DNA of 64,000 nt. Source: an uncultured Roseibium sp. GTDB lineage: Bacteria; Pseudomonadota; Alphaproteobacteria; Rhizobiales; Stappiaceae. A program made the position numbers and the translations under genes. The stretch is taken from contig NZ_CANMNP010000019.1 in the NCBI RefSeq assembly GCF_947499295.1, positions 1 through 64,000 on the forward strand, in the 5' to 3' direction. Positions 41,967-50,903 of the stretch are shown here, piece after piece. How positions within the stretch are numbered: position 1 is the stretch's first letter; each line of letters starts with the position of its first letter. The notes under the pieces were generated by a model. It worked only from the letters and a program-made list of their open reading frames with translations. It was not told the DNA's origin and did not search any database.

Positions 41967-43960
41967 ACCGGGAATTTCTAGATCTCTACAATCAGGAGCT
42001 CACCTATCTGCGTGAACAGGGTGTCGCTTTTGCAGAGGCATATCCGGCTGTTGCAGAAAGGCTTGGTGGCCTTCTGGAAGACAGATCCGATCCGATGCTT
42101 TCAGGTTTGCTGGAGGGAACCGCATTCCTGGCTGCACGCGTCCAACTGAAGATGAAACACGAGTTTTCAGAGTTCACATCCAATCTTTTTGAACAGCTCT
42201 ATCCAACCGCACTAGCACCGATACCATCAATGGTCCTCGCCCGAGTGACACCAAAATATGGAGATGCCAACCTGCGCAACGGTATCAAGATCGCGCGCCA
42301 TGCTCCCATGGAAGCTGTTTTCCGGGAGCGGAGGGGTGAGGTCCGGTGCCGCTTTACTTTGTGTGCACCGATCACAATGACGCCTCTTGAACTGACAGAT
42401 GCAAAATATCTGAGTTCTGCGGCTCAAATCTCTGGCCTCGGCGCTGAAATGGCTGAAGACAAGCGCGCGCGTGCAGGCCTGTCGATCACCCTCACCCACC
42501 GCATGGCAGAAGACCCCGAAAACGAGGTTTCGGCGGAAGTTGCGCAAAAGAAGCCCGAGTATCAGGTTGCGGGCTGCAGGATAAATGAACTGCCTATCCG
42601 CCTCATCGGTCCAATGGATCTTGCCGCAAAGGTTTATGAGCAGATCTTCGGGCACACAATTGCGCTCTATCTGAGAACAGAAGATTCCTACGGTCAGGCA
42701 ACCCTTCACCGCGTCCCCGTCAGTGCGATCGAGCAACTCGGGTTCGATGAAGAAGACGCGCTCCTGCACAATGACCGGCGTCTTTTTGTCGGCTTCGACC
42801 ACATTCGCGACTACTTCAACTTTCCCCGCAGTTTCCTTGGCTTTCGCCTAACCGGCCTGCGTCGCTATCTCGACCGGATCAATGCGAAGTCCTTTGAACT
42901 CATATTCGTGTTCGACGAAGCGGAAACCCGTCTGCCAGCACATGTCGAGCACAAGATTTTCGCTCTGCACGCCTCACCGGCCGTCAATCTGTTCGAACGT
43001 CAAACCGATCGTGTTCCGATCAAGAAAGGCCAGCATGAATTCGCGGTTATTGCGGACAGAACCCGCCCCCTGGATTATGAGGTGCACGCGGTTACGGAAG
43101 TAAATGCCCACTTCTCGGGCGGACAGAAACGGGCTGTGGATCCGCTTTACAGTGTTGCTCCCGACACCGAAAAGGCAGGGCATGAGTGGTTCTACACCAT
43201 ACGCCGTTTGCCTCGCAGACAGTCCTCATCGGAACTGCGTCGTATGCAGCCAAGCCCATATATCGGGACCGAGACATTCATTTCCATTTCCAGTGGTGCA
43301 CAGGCCACGGCCCTATTGCAAAGTGGTGACAAACGGTTGGCGGAACTGTCGCTGAAGGTCATGGCATCGAACCGTTCGCTTGCGGCAGATCTTCCGGTCG
43401 GGACCAATCCGGACAAGGCGTCGGTCGGCGATTTCCGTATTCTCGAAGACGTCAGTCTCAAAGTCGACTGTGTCGCTGGACCGACCGCGCCAAGACCACC
43501 TTTGCTTTCCTACAATGAACGGCTGGGTGAAGAAGGCCATACCGGAGCGATCGCCTGGAGGCTTATCAATATTCTGGCGCTCAACCACACCGGACTTGTG
43601 CACGATGCGGCCGGAGAAGACGGACGCTCTTTCCGCGATCTCCTGAGCGTCTTCGCGCCATTGTCGGACAACGCATCTGATCGTCAGGCACAGTCGGTTC
43701 GCTCAGTTTCAACCCGTCCGGTCGTTCGAAGACTTCAGCAAAAGTCCGGCACCGGTGTGGCCCGAGGTCTGGAAATTACCATTACACTGGACGACAAGGC
43801 ATTCGAAGGCGCCAGCGCCTTTCTGATGGGAGCTGTGCTGGATCGGTTTCTTGCAGAATATGCATCCATCAATCACTTCACCCAATGCGTTATTGCCACC
43901 ACGGAACGTGGAACGATTATGAAATGGCCACCGAGGATCGGCGCAAAGGGCATCCTATGA
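41963..43960 (+). CDS. tssF: T6SS baseplate protein TssF
   Basis: A 665-residue protein with the TssF/VasA start MNREFLDLYNQELTYLREQG, FAEAYPAVAERLGGL, then the FTSNLFEQLYPTALAPIPSM block and a C-terminal VLDRFLAEYASINHFTQ and WPPRIGAKGIL. TssF and TssG form the baseplate wedges. It is somewhat longer than typical (about 600). It overlaps tssE and tssG by 4 nt each. Confidence 0.96.
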   Translation: MNREFLDLYNQELTYLREQGVAFAEAYPAVAERLGGLLEDRSDPMLSGLLEGTAFLAARVQLKMKHEFSEFTSNLFEQLYPTALAPIPSMVLARVTPKYGDANLRNGIKIARHAPMEAVFRERRGEVRCRFTLCAPITMTPLELTDAKYLSSAAQISGLGAEMAEDKRARAGLSITLTHRMAEDPENEVSAEVAQKKPEYQVAGCRINELPIRLIGPMDLAAKVYEQIFGHTIALYLRTEDSYGQATLHRVPVSAIEQLGFDEEDALLHNDRRLFVGFDHIRDYFNFPRSFLGFRLTGLRRYLDRINAKSFELIFVFDEAETRLPAHVEHKIFALHASPAVNLFERQTDRVPIKKGQHEFAVIADRTRPLDYEVHAVTEVNAHFSGGQKRAVDPLYSVAPDTEKAGHEWFYTIRRLPRRQSSSELRRMQPSPYIGTETFISISSGAQATALLQSGDKRLAELSLKVMASNRSLAADLPVGTNPDKASVGDFRILEDVSLKVDCVAGPTAPRPPLLSYNERLGEEGHTGAIAWRLINILALNHTGLVHDAAGEDGRSFRDLLSVFAPLSDNASDRQAQSVRSVSTRPVVRRLQQKSGTGVARGLEITITLDDKAFEGASAFLMGAVLDRFLAEYASINHFTQCVIATTERGTIMKWPPRIGAKGIL

Positions 43961-45597
43961 GCGGCAAGGACGACAAGCGCGCACGCGGGAAAAAGAACAA
44001 GCCGGACCGGAAGGCCGCCGCCGACAAGACGGTTGTTCAAATCGGCGCGCAAAAGCCGGCTGATTGGCAAGCAACCACCGAGAGTACCGACGTTCAGCAT
44101 GAAGTTGTCAAAACGCTTGCGCTTGAACCTGCGGATCTGGAAACACCCTGGCCTGATACAGGCCCTGCTCAGGACGAAGGTGTTTTTCCGGAAGAGACCG
44201 AAATGCCAAGCGACGCAGCTGAAGAGCCTGTGTTCAATGAGCCGGACAAAACCGTCGTAAATGCCAAGTTCCCAGATGTTCCTGAGCAACAGGAAGAAGA
44301 TCGCGAACCGGAGAAGCAGGCCACTTCGGAAGATCTGCCGGACGAAATCAAGGCAGAGACTGCGGAACCGTTTGAGGCAACACCAGACGCACAGTCTGAC
44401 CTGGAAACAGAACCTCTACCGAACGAAGAAGCGAGGATAGAGGTTCCCGTTCAGCAGCAATATGCATCTCTACTGGCTGCATTGAGTGCCCGTATCGAAA
44501 AACATCCGGGTGGACATGACCTCCTGGCGGTGCTGCGCATGCTGGAGGGACAAACCGCGCCTGGCGCGCAAGCTCCAGCCGGTATGGATCCAAAGAAGAA
44601 GGCGGATGAACCCGCCCCACCCCGAATTGGAAAAAGTCGCCGGTCGATGGAAGATATTGTCCGTTTCGGGCAAGATCCATCCAGCGAATACGCACCGTCC
44701 ACGATTGAACGCGCAACCCGTGATGCAGATGGTGGACTTGTGCTGCTGGAACGCTTCCTGGGAATGCTGGGGCCTCACGGTGCCCTGCCGGCTGCCTATA
44801 CTGACGAAGCCATCATGCGCGGCCTGCGCGGCGAGGACAGCTTTCCGCGCTTCCTCGATGTCTTCAACAATCGCTTTGTTCAGCTGTTTTACCGAGCGTG
44901 GGCTGACGCGCGACCGATTGTGCAGCACGACCGGCCAGACGACGACCGCTTCCTGGCCTATCTTGGAGCGCCGATCGGGATCGGTTCCCCCATATTCCGC
45001 GACCTCGACCACATCGATGATCGCCTCAAACTTCTCTATGCAGGCCTTACGTCTTCCAAGACAAAAAGCGCTGCGCGGCTAAAGGCGCTGATTACCGGCG
45101 TTTTTGGCGTTGACGTCGAAATCGACCAATGTGTTGGCACCTGGCTGCACCTGGACAAGGACGACCAACTCAGCCTCGGCGGTTTCGGTCCGGGTGGCGC
45201 TGGCCAATTGGGGGCGGACACGATCGTTGGTGCCAAGGTCTACAGTGTCAGCGACAAGATCCGCATAAGGATCTTCACCAGCTCCCTGGAAGAATACCGC
45301 AAGTTTTTGCCACCTACCCGGACAAAGCCAAACCTTTGGACCGAAAAGCTCTTTGATCTGATCGATTTCTATCTCGGTCTGGAAATTGAATACGAGATCG
45401 AATTGGCCCTGCCCAGACGCTGTGCTTCCGCCGTTCAGATGAACAGCAGCAGCTCTGCAACTCTTGGGCATATTGGCTGGCTGAAGCCCCCTCCTTCGGA
45501 TGAACCGGAAGAGGAAGAGTTCGAATTTGAAGATGAAGAGATGCTGACCGACACCCGTTTCCGGCCTGTGCGCCGCCATACTACCGTCTATCAATAG
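43957..45597 (+). CDS. tssG: T6SS baseplate protein TssG with long acidic N-terminal extension
   Basis: A 546-residue protein from ATG 43957, overlapping the tssF stop. Usual TssG proteins are about 330-370 residues. Here residues 1-165 are an added, mostly acidic, low-complexity region with a basic start (KDDKRARGKKNKPDRK) and two DKTVV motifs (T25 and T99). The TssG domain begins near 166: a helical ASLLAALSARIEKHPGGHDLL, then VRFGQDPSSEYAPSTI, FPRFLDVFNNRFVQLFYRAW and LGQSCVLG-like segments replaced by QLSLGGFGPGGAGQLG. The C-terminus ends in an acidic patch (EEEEFEFEDEEM). Confidence 0.9.
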   Translation: MSGKDDKRARGKKNKPDRKAAADKTVVQIGAQKPADWQATTESTDVQHEVVKTLALEPADLETPWPDTGPAQDEGVFPEETEMPSDAAEEPVFNEPDKTVVNAKFPDVPEQQEEDREPEKQATSEDLPDEIKAETAEPFEATPDAQSDLETEPLPNEEARIEVPVQQQYASLLAALSARIEKHPGGHDLLAVLRMLEGQTAPGAQAPAGMDPKKKADEPAPPRIGKSRRSMEDIVRFGQDPSSEYAPSTIERATRDADGGLVLLERFLGMLGPHGALPAAYTDEAIMRGLRGEDSFPRFLDVFNNRFVQLFYRAWADARPIVQHDRPDDDRFLAYLGAPIGIGSPIFRDLDHIDDRLKLLYAGLTSSKTKSAARLKALITGVFGVDVEIDQCVGTWLHLDKDDQLSLGGFGPGGAGQLGADTIVGAKVYSVSDKIRIRIFTSSLEEYRKFLPPTRTKPNLWTEKLFDLIDFYLGLEIEYEIELALPRRCASAVQMNSSSSATLGHIGWLKPPPSDEPEEEEFEFEDEEMLTDTRFRPVRRHTTVYQ

Positions 45598-45622
45598 GTC
45601 TCTAATTTGAAAGGCCGATGTT

Positions 45623-48430
45623 ATGAGTGACATTCTGGTTGAAACTGTTGCCAACAAACTTACCACGGTAAGTTATGAGTGCCTGGAAAAGGCCATGCGG
45701 CTCACCAAAAGTTCCGGTCATCGGCACTTGGAAATCCTGCATTGGCTCTATTATCTGATCCGGGACGAGAATACGGATCTGACGCATATTCTCCGGCACT
45801 ACGGGATCGATCTTGGAACCGTTCACGCGGACCTGCAGCAGGCCATTTCGGATCTCAAAATCAACCAGACCGAATTGCCCTCCATGTCGGCTCCGTTTCA
45901 GGAAGCACTGGAGCGTGCCTGGTTCGAAGGGACACTGCGCTTTGGCGACTACAAGATCCGTTCAGCCTACGTGCTGCTTGCGGTCATGGGCGACAAAAGC
46001 TCCTGGCGTCAGCTTTGCAGGTACTCCTCCACTTTGGAAACACTCAACAAGGATGAAATCATCCGGGAGTTTGAATCCATTGCCGGCGCGTCGTCCGAAA
46101 CGGGTGCTCGGCCGATCGATGGGTCCGGCCCGAAGGCCGCTCCTGGTGCAGCACCTGGCGAAGCGACTGAAGCATCCCCGGGCAGCGGTATGGGTGAGGA
46201 TGCGCTCACCCAGTTCACGGTCGATTTCACGGCGCGTGCGCGAGCCAACGAATTTGACCCCATTGTTGGTCGTGATGAGGAAATCAGGCAGGTTATCGAC
46301 GTTCTGATGCGCCGCCGCCAGAACAATCCAATTCTCACCGGCGAAGCCGGTGTTGGTAAAACGGCAATTGTTGAAGGCTTCGCCCAGAAGATCGTGTCGG
46401 GTGATGTCCCGCCGGCCTTGCTCGGTACAAGGCTGTGCGCTCTTGATCTCGGCTTGTTGCAGGCCGGAGCCTCTATGAAGGGTGAATTCGAAAAACGCCT
46501 GCGCGCTGTCATCGACGCTGTTCATGCCTCCATAGTGCCGACCATCCTCTTCATTGACGAAGCGCATACACTAGTTGGTGCAGGCGGCGCTGCAGGCACC
46601 GGCGATGCAGCCAACCTATTGAAGCCCGCACTTGCCCGCGGGACGCTGCGAACCGTGGCGGCCACCACCTGGTCCGAATACAGGCAGCATTTTGAAAAAG
46701 ACCCCGCACTTACACGTCGCTTTCAGCCGGTACAGGTGGATGAGCCGGACGAAGAAAAATGTTTCACAATGGTGCGTGGCCTTCTCGGCCCGATGGAAGA
46801 CCATCACCAGGTGCGCATTCTAGACAGTGCGGTAAAGGCTGCAGTTTCCCTGTCTCGCCGCTACATTCCTGCACGGCAACTGCCCGACAAAGCAGTCAGC
46901 GTCCTGGATACGGCCTCGGCCAAAGTCAACATTTCGCAAGCAGCTCATCCTGCTCGCCTTTCTGACCTCGTCGCAAAAAAAGGCTTTCTGGAAACCGAAA
47001 AACAGGCCCTTTTGAACGATGCCGAACTTGGCCATGACAGTGCGGAGCAACTCGAGGCGATCGATGAAGCGATTGCAAACACGGAAACCGCAATAGAAGA
47101 TGTTCAGGAAGCATGGGAGAAAGAGCGCAAGCTGGTAGCCGGCATTCGCAGCCTGAATGCCGCGCTTGCCCGGCTCAGGAATGGTGAAGCCGCACCGATG
47201 CCGGAAAGTGCGCCCGAAGAAGTTGAGAACGCCGACAAACCCTCTCTTGTTCCGATCGACGATCTGGATCTCGACCTGGATGTAGATCTTGAGGACGAGG
47301 AAGCGATCCGGATGGCCCTTAAGGAGAACCGTGAGGCACTGGCGGAGATCCCTGAAGAAGATCGGATGGTCTTCGCCTACGTCGATGACGACGCAGTTGC
47401 CACGATCATAGCCGACTGGACCGGTATTCCCGTTGGTCGCATGGTTCAGGATGAAATGGCGACAATTCTCAGCCTTTCCGACACGCTGAACAAGCGCGTG
47501 ATTGGTCAGGCGCATGGACTTGGCATGATCTCAAAAAGGATAGAGACGAGCCGTGCCCAACTGGGCAACCCGGACAAGCCGATCGGCGTCTTCATGCTTT
47601 GCGGCCCTTCCGGCGTCGGCAAGACCGAAACGGCGATTGCACTCGCCGAGGCACTCTACGGCGGTGAAGACAACCTGATCACAATCAACATGTCGGAATT
47701 TCAGGAGGCGCATTCCGTATCCGGCCTGAAAGGAGCTCCTCCCGGCTATGTTGGGTATGGTGAAGGAGGCCGACTGACCGAAGCCGTACGCCGGAAACCC
47801 TATTCCGTGGTTCTGTTGGACGAAGTGGAAAAAGCACACCCGGACGTGCACGAAATCTTCTTCCAGGTCTTCGACAAGGGCTGGATGGAAGATGGAATGG
47901 GCCGGAAGATCGACTTCCGCAACACACTGATCCTGTTGACCTCAAACGTGGGTACGGATCAGATCATGGATGCTGCAGGCCACATACTCGACCAGCCTAT
48001 ATCCGATGATCCGACGGTTGCGGCAGTCGACCCAAATGCACCTGATCCGGAAAAACTTGCAGAAGACCTTCGACCCGCTTTGCTGGACGTTTTCCCACCT
48101 GCTCTGCTCGGTCGTATTGTCACGATCCCCTATTTCCCGCTGTCGCCATCCGTGCTCGGTTTCATCATCCGATTGCAGCTCAACCGCGTCGTAAAACGGG
48201 TCAAACAAAACCAAAATGCGGAACTGGTCTATGGAGACGACGTCGTTGCGCATATTGTGTCGCTCTGCCGCGATCCTGACAGCGGTGGGCGTATGATCGA
48301 CAACATTCTGACCAACGACCTGTTGCCGAAACTCTCCAGAGCCTTCCTGACAGCCCAAATGAATGGTGAGGAGATCAAGACAGCAACGGTCCACGCATCT
48401 GATGGTGAGCTGAGCGTCACGACAGATTGA
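45623..48430 (+). CDS. tssH: T6SS sheath disassembly ATPase ClpV (TssH)
   Basis: A 935-residue AAA+ protein. An N-terminal Clp domain (about 1-150) is followed by the first ATPase domain with Walker [10 protein letters not shown] and Walker [10 protein letters not shown], a coiled middle domain ([18 protein letters not shown]), an acidic insertion ([12 protein letters not shown]), and the second ATPase domain with GPSGVGKTE and [14 protein letters not shown]. ClpV extracts contracted TssB/C sheaths. It follows tssG after 25 bp and ends the plus-strand operon. Confidence 0.97.
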   Translation: MSDILVETVANKLTTVSYECLEKAMRLTKSSGHRHLEILHWLYYLIRDENTDLTHILRHYGIDLGTVHADLQQAISDLKINQTELPSMSAPFQEALERAWFEGTLRFGDYKIRSAYVLLAVMGDKSSWRQLCRYSSTLETLNKDEIIREFESIAGASSETGARPIDGSGPKAAPGAAPGEATEASPGSGMGEDALTQFTVDFTARARANEFDPIVGRDEEIRQVIDVLMRRRQNNPILTGEAGVGKTAIVEGFAQKIVSGDVPPALLGTRLCALDLGLLQAGASMKGEFEKRLRAVIDAVHASIVPTILFIDEAHTLVGAGGAAGTGDAANLLKPALARGTLRTVAATTWSEYRQHFEKDPALTRRFQPVQVDEPDEEKCFTMVRGLLGPMEDHHQVRILDSAVKAAVSLSRRYIPARQLPDKAVSVLDTASAKVNISQAAHPARLSDLVAKKGFLETEKQALLNDAELGHDSAEQLEAIDEAIANTETAIEDVQEAWEKERKLVAGIRSLNAALARLRNGEAAPMPESAPEEVENADKPSLVPIDDLDLDLDVDLEDEEAIRMALKENREALAEIPEEDRMVFAYVDDDAVATIIADWTGIPVGRMVQDEMATILSLSDTLNKRVIGQAHGLGMISKRIETSRAQLGNPDKPIGVFMLCGPSGVGKTETAIALAEALYGGEDNLITINMSEFQEAHSVSGLKGAPPGYVGYGEGGRLTEAVRRKPYSVVLLDEVEKAHPDVHEIFFQVFDKGWMEDGMGRKIDFRNTLILLTSNVGTDQIMDAAGHILDQPISDDPTVAAVDPNAPDPEKLAEDLRPALLDVFPPALLGRIVTIPYFPLSPSVLGFIIRLQLNRVVKRVKQNQNAELVYGDDVVAHIVSLCRDPDSGGRMIDNILTNDLLPKLSRAFLTAQMNGEEIKTATVHASDGELSVTTD

Positions 48431-48789
48431 GTTGAACCAAGGACGGTGGTTCGACCGGCGCGCTGCTCTCTATCTTCTGGCGACCAGTGCCGAGACTAAT
48501 AACTCCGGGATATGCGAGACACGGGAAACTTCGTTTCGCATGTCCCTGGCGGCCATAAATATAAGAAGGCAAGCCGGATTGCCCGGTGCTACGGCCAACA
48601 CCATCCTTGCTTCGATCGCAGAGCCTTTAAAACCCACGTTTGGACGGCAGCCGTTTTCTGAGCCAGCGTCTCAACGAGACCTGCGTTTGGGAAAACGTTG
48701 CCGAGCTATCCCATCTACGCTTCCGGAAACTTAAGCCACGGCAAACGTGATGAGTTCTTTGGCTTTCCAAAAACAGACTGGGTACCTGC
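48431..48789. other. Convergent spacer between tssH and the M23 peptidase gene
   Basis: 359 bp between two gene ends. An open frame of 100 codons exists but lacks a plausible start site and family features. I see no strong terminator hairpin. Confidence 0.5.
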
Positions 48790-50793
48790 CTACTGCACAC
48801 TCAAGATTTCGCCGACGACCGAGCGATAATCCTTGAGATCCTTGCTTGCAACGGATTGCGGTGCGTCGGATCCGGTTTCCATTTCAAAGGCCAGCGGGTC
48901 GGTCGGCTCACCCCGTTGCCGGATTTCAAAATGCAGGTGCGGACCGGTTGACAGCCCCGTCGTACCAACATAGCCGATCAGGTCACCGGCTTGGACCACC
49001 GTCCCTTTTTCAATACCATCACCGTACTCGTGCATATGAGCATATCTGGTCGTAATCCCATCCTTGTGTGTGAGCTCGATGAAATTGCCGTACCCTCCTC
49101 GCACATCTCGGTAGGTCACCTTTCCAGAAAACGCGGCTCGAATGGGTGTTCCCGTTGGTGCAGCCCAATCAACACCCGCATGCAGCCGTTCCGTCTTTTT
49201 AATCGGGTGAAAACGCATGCCGAATTTTGAGGTCAAAACCCCTTTAACCGGAACAAGCATTGCGCCTGAAAGGCTAACTTTTCCGCCTTCGCTGACGCAA
49301 GCAAAGCCTCTGTTGCCAGGGGCTTTGAGCACGTAGCAACGCACTGACCAGTCGTCACCTCGCCTTACGCCGGCAAACAGAACCCGGCCACCACCTCGTT
49401 TTTCGTCTCTTGGTGCGTCAGTGAACACGAGGGTAAAGCGTTCATCCGGTTTGATCGCCCGCTTCAGGTCGGTCGTTGGTGCCAGATAAGCAATGGCTTC
49501 ACCCACAATTGAAGCCGGCACCGCGTTGCGAACAGCTGTTGCATAAAGTCCATCGATCAATCGATGCGTCTTATCGTTTGCCGCGCTACCATCGCCAGCG
49601 CTTTTGTCGCTTACGATCTTTTCCTCAACGATTGTTTTTCCAAACCATGGGTCAGCACCGTGAACATAGCTGTCTCCATCGCGGCTCAAGGAATACGCGG
49701 CACTCCCAAGATATCCATCCTTGGAATGAAAGGAAATCTGTACAGGACGATAATAGTCACCGATCCGGCCGACTTTATTTGGCATTCGAACACCACGCAC
49801 AGCGATTGTATCGCCTGCGATCAAATCGCCCTTCTTGAATTCGTTTCGTGCAAATTCCTGCAAGGGTTTCAAGACATCTACGTCGAACCCCTTGGCCTTC
49901 AGATAATCCGTCAGCGACGTCGCCTTTTCGATCCGTTCTCTGACCTCAATTCTGCTCGGCCCCTGCCCGATTGGTCGCTCCGTCAAAAAGAGGTCCAGAG
50001 TGTCGGTCGGTGGCTTCAAGAATACTGGAAGGTCAGTGCCGCCATCGCTTGCCTGGTCCTCTTCGACAACCAGACCCTCCGTATCGTCGCCACCACCGAA
50101 ATTGCCAAACTGGAAGTCAGCTTCACTGCCTGGTGCACGGATCACGAGATTCCCGTCAGCATCAAGCATCTGACTGTCAAGAACGAAGGCCGTCAACGTG
50201 GGGACGGCTGTATTGCCGGAATTCGCATTTGTTGGGACAGGCCGTTCAGAGAGTTCTATGCGCCTGCTCGAAGCACCACTGCCGAGCAACACCGGATCTC
50301 CTGCAAGCGGAATAACAGCGGACAAGGCCATATCGAAAAACGGATCCGCTGGAATATCCAGATCATCGTCACTGGCAACCACGGTTTCAGGGTCGGCCAT
50401 TTCCAATGGTTGGTCATCCGTGTCCGCTACTTGAACATCCTGGCCATCTGCGTCGCCTTCAACTGGTGCGTCATCGCTTTCCGTTTGGACCGCAACATCG
50501 CTTCCCGGCAAATTTTCTGGAGGCGAGAACGAGATGGATCCCGAGGTAAACAAATGCGCCAGACCTCCTGCAACTCCCCCGAATAGGAGAAAGCCAATCG
50601 CAAGTCCGGCGTAGACAAGTTTGGGTGAGGACTTTTTCTGCCCTGGCGGCGTCTTCCTGATCGGTGTTTCCCGCGTGGCTTTCGCGGGTTCTGCCGTCGG
50701 CGCAGGCTGCGGCTTTCCAGACGGCCGGATAATGGTCCGGTCGAACTCGGGCCTGTTGACACCCTGATTCCAATTGTCAGGCCATTGAGCCAT
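48790..50793 (-). CDS. Membrane-anchored M23 peptidoglycan endopeptidase with FHA-type phosphomotif
   Basis: A 667-residue protein. A cytosolic N-terminus with FDRTIIRP (T20) resembles the kinase and TssL motifs. A transmembrane helix (about 58-80) leads to a long acidic periplasmic region. An OapA/LysM-like segment follows (TSLTDYLKAKGFDVDVLKPL), and the C-terminal M23 domain has MRFHPIKKTERLHAGVDWAA, TRYAHMHEYG and TGPHLHFEIRQRG, holding the zinc ligands (H-x-x-x-D and H-x-H). M23 enzymes cut peptide cross-links in the cell wall. Placed between tssH and the cyclase operon, it may open peptidoglycan for the secretion apparatus. AAGGCGG precedes the ATG. Confidence 0.88.
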   Translation of the reverse strand: MAQWPDNWNQGVNRPEFDRTIIRPSGKPQPAPTAEPAKATRETPIRKTPPGQKKSSPKLVYAGLAIGFLLFGGVAGGLAHLFTSGSISFSPPENLPGSDVAVQTESDDAPVEGDADGQDVQVADTDDQPLEMADPETVVASDDDLDIPADPFFDMALSAVIPLAGDPVLLGSGASSRRIELSERPVPTNANSGNTAVPTLTAFVLDSQMLDADGNLVIRAPGSEADFQFGNFGGGDDTEGLVVEEDQASDGGTDLPVFLKPPTDTLDLFLTERPIGQGPSRIEVRERIEKATSLTDYLKAKGFDVDVLKPLQEFARNEFKKGDLIAGDTIAVRGVRMPNKVGRIGDYYRPVQISFHSKDGYLGSAAYSLSRDGDSYVHGADPWFGKTIVEEKIVSDKSAGDGSAANDKTHRLIDGLYATAVRNAVPASIVGEAIAYLAPTTDLKRAIKPDERFTLVFTDAPRDEKRGGGRVLFAGVRRGDDWSVRCYVLKAPGNRGFACVSEGGKVSLSGAMLVPVKGVLTSKFGMRFHPIKKTERLHAGVDWAAPTGTPIRAAFSGKVTYRDVRGGYGNFIELTHKDGITTRYAHMHEYGDGIEKGTVVQAGDLIGYVGTTGLSTGPHLHFEIRQRGEPTDPLAFEMETGSDAPQSVASKDLKDYRSVVGEILSVQ

Positions 50794-50903
50794 ACCGCCT
50801 TCCTTGCTTCCTCAGGGCGCCCTTCGCACCTGTAGGTCTGATCAGGTTGATCATGCCGGATCGGAAGTTTGGATGCAAAGGCAGAAAACGCAGAAAATTG
50901 GTG

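Noticed and set aside
48432..48734. 100-codon open frame after tssH
   Set aside because: No ribosome site, atypical composition, no recognisable family; lies in a convergent spacer.
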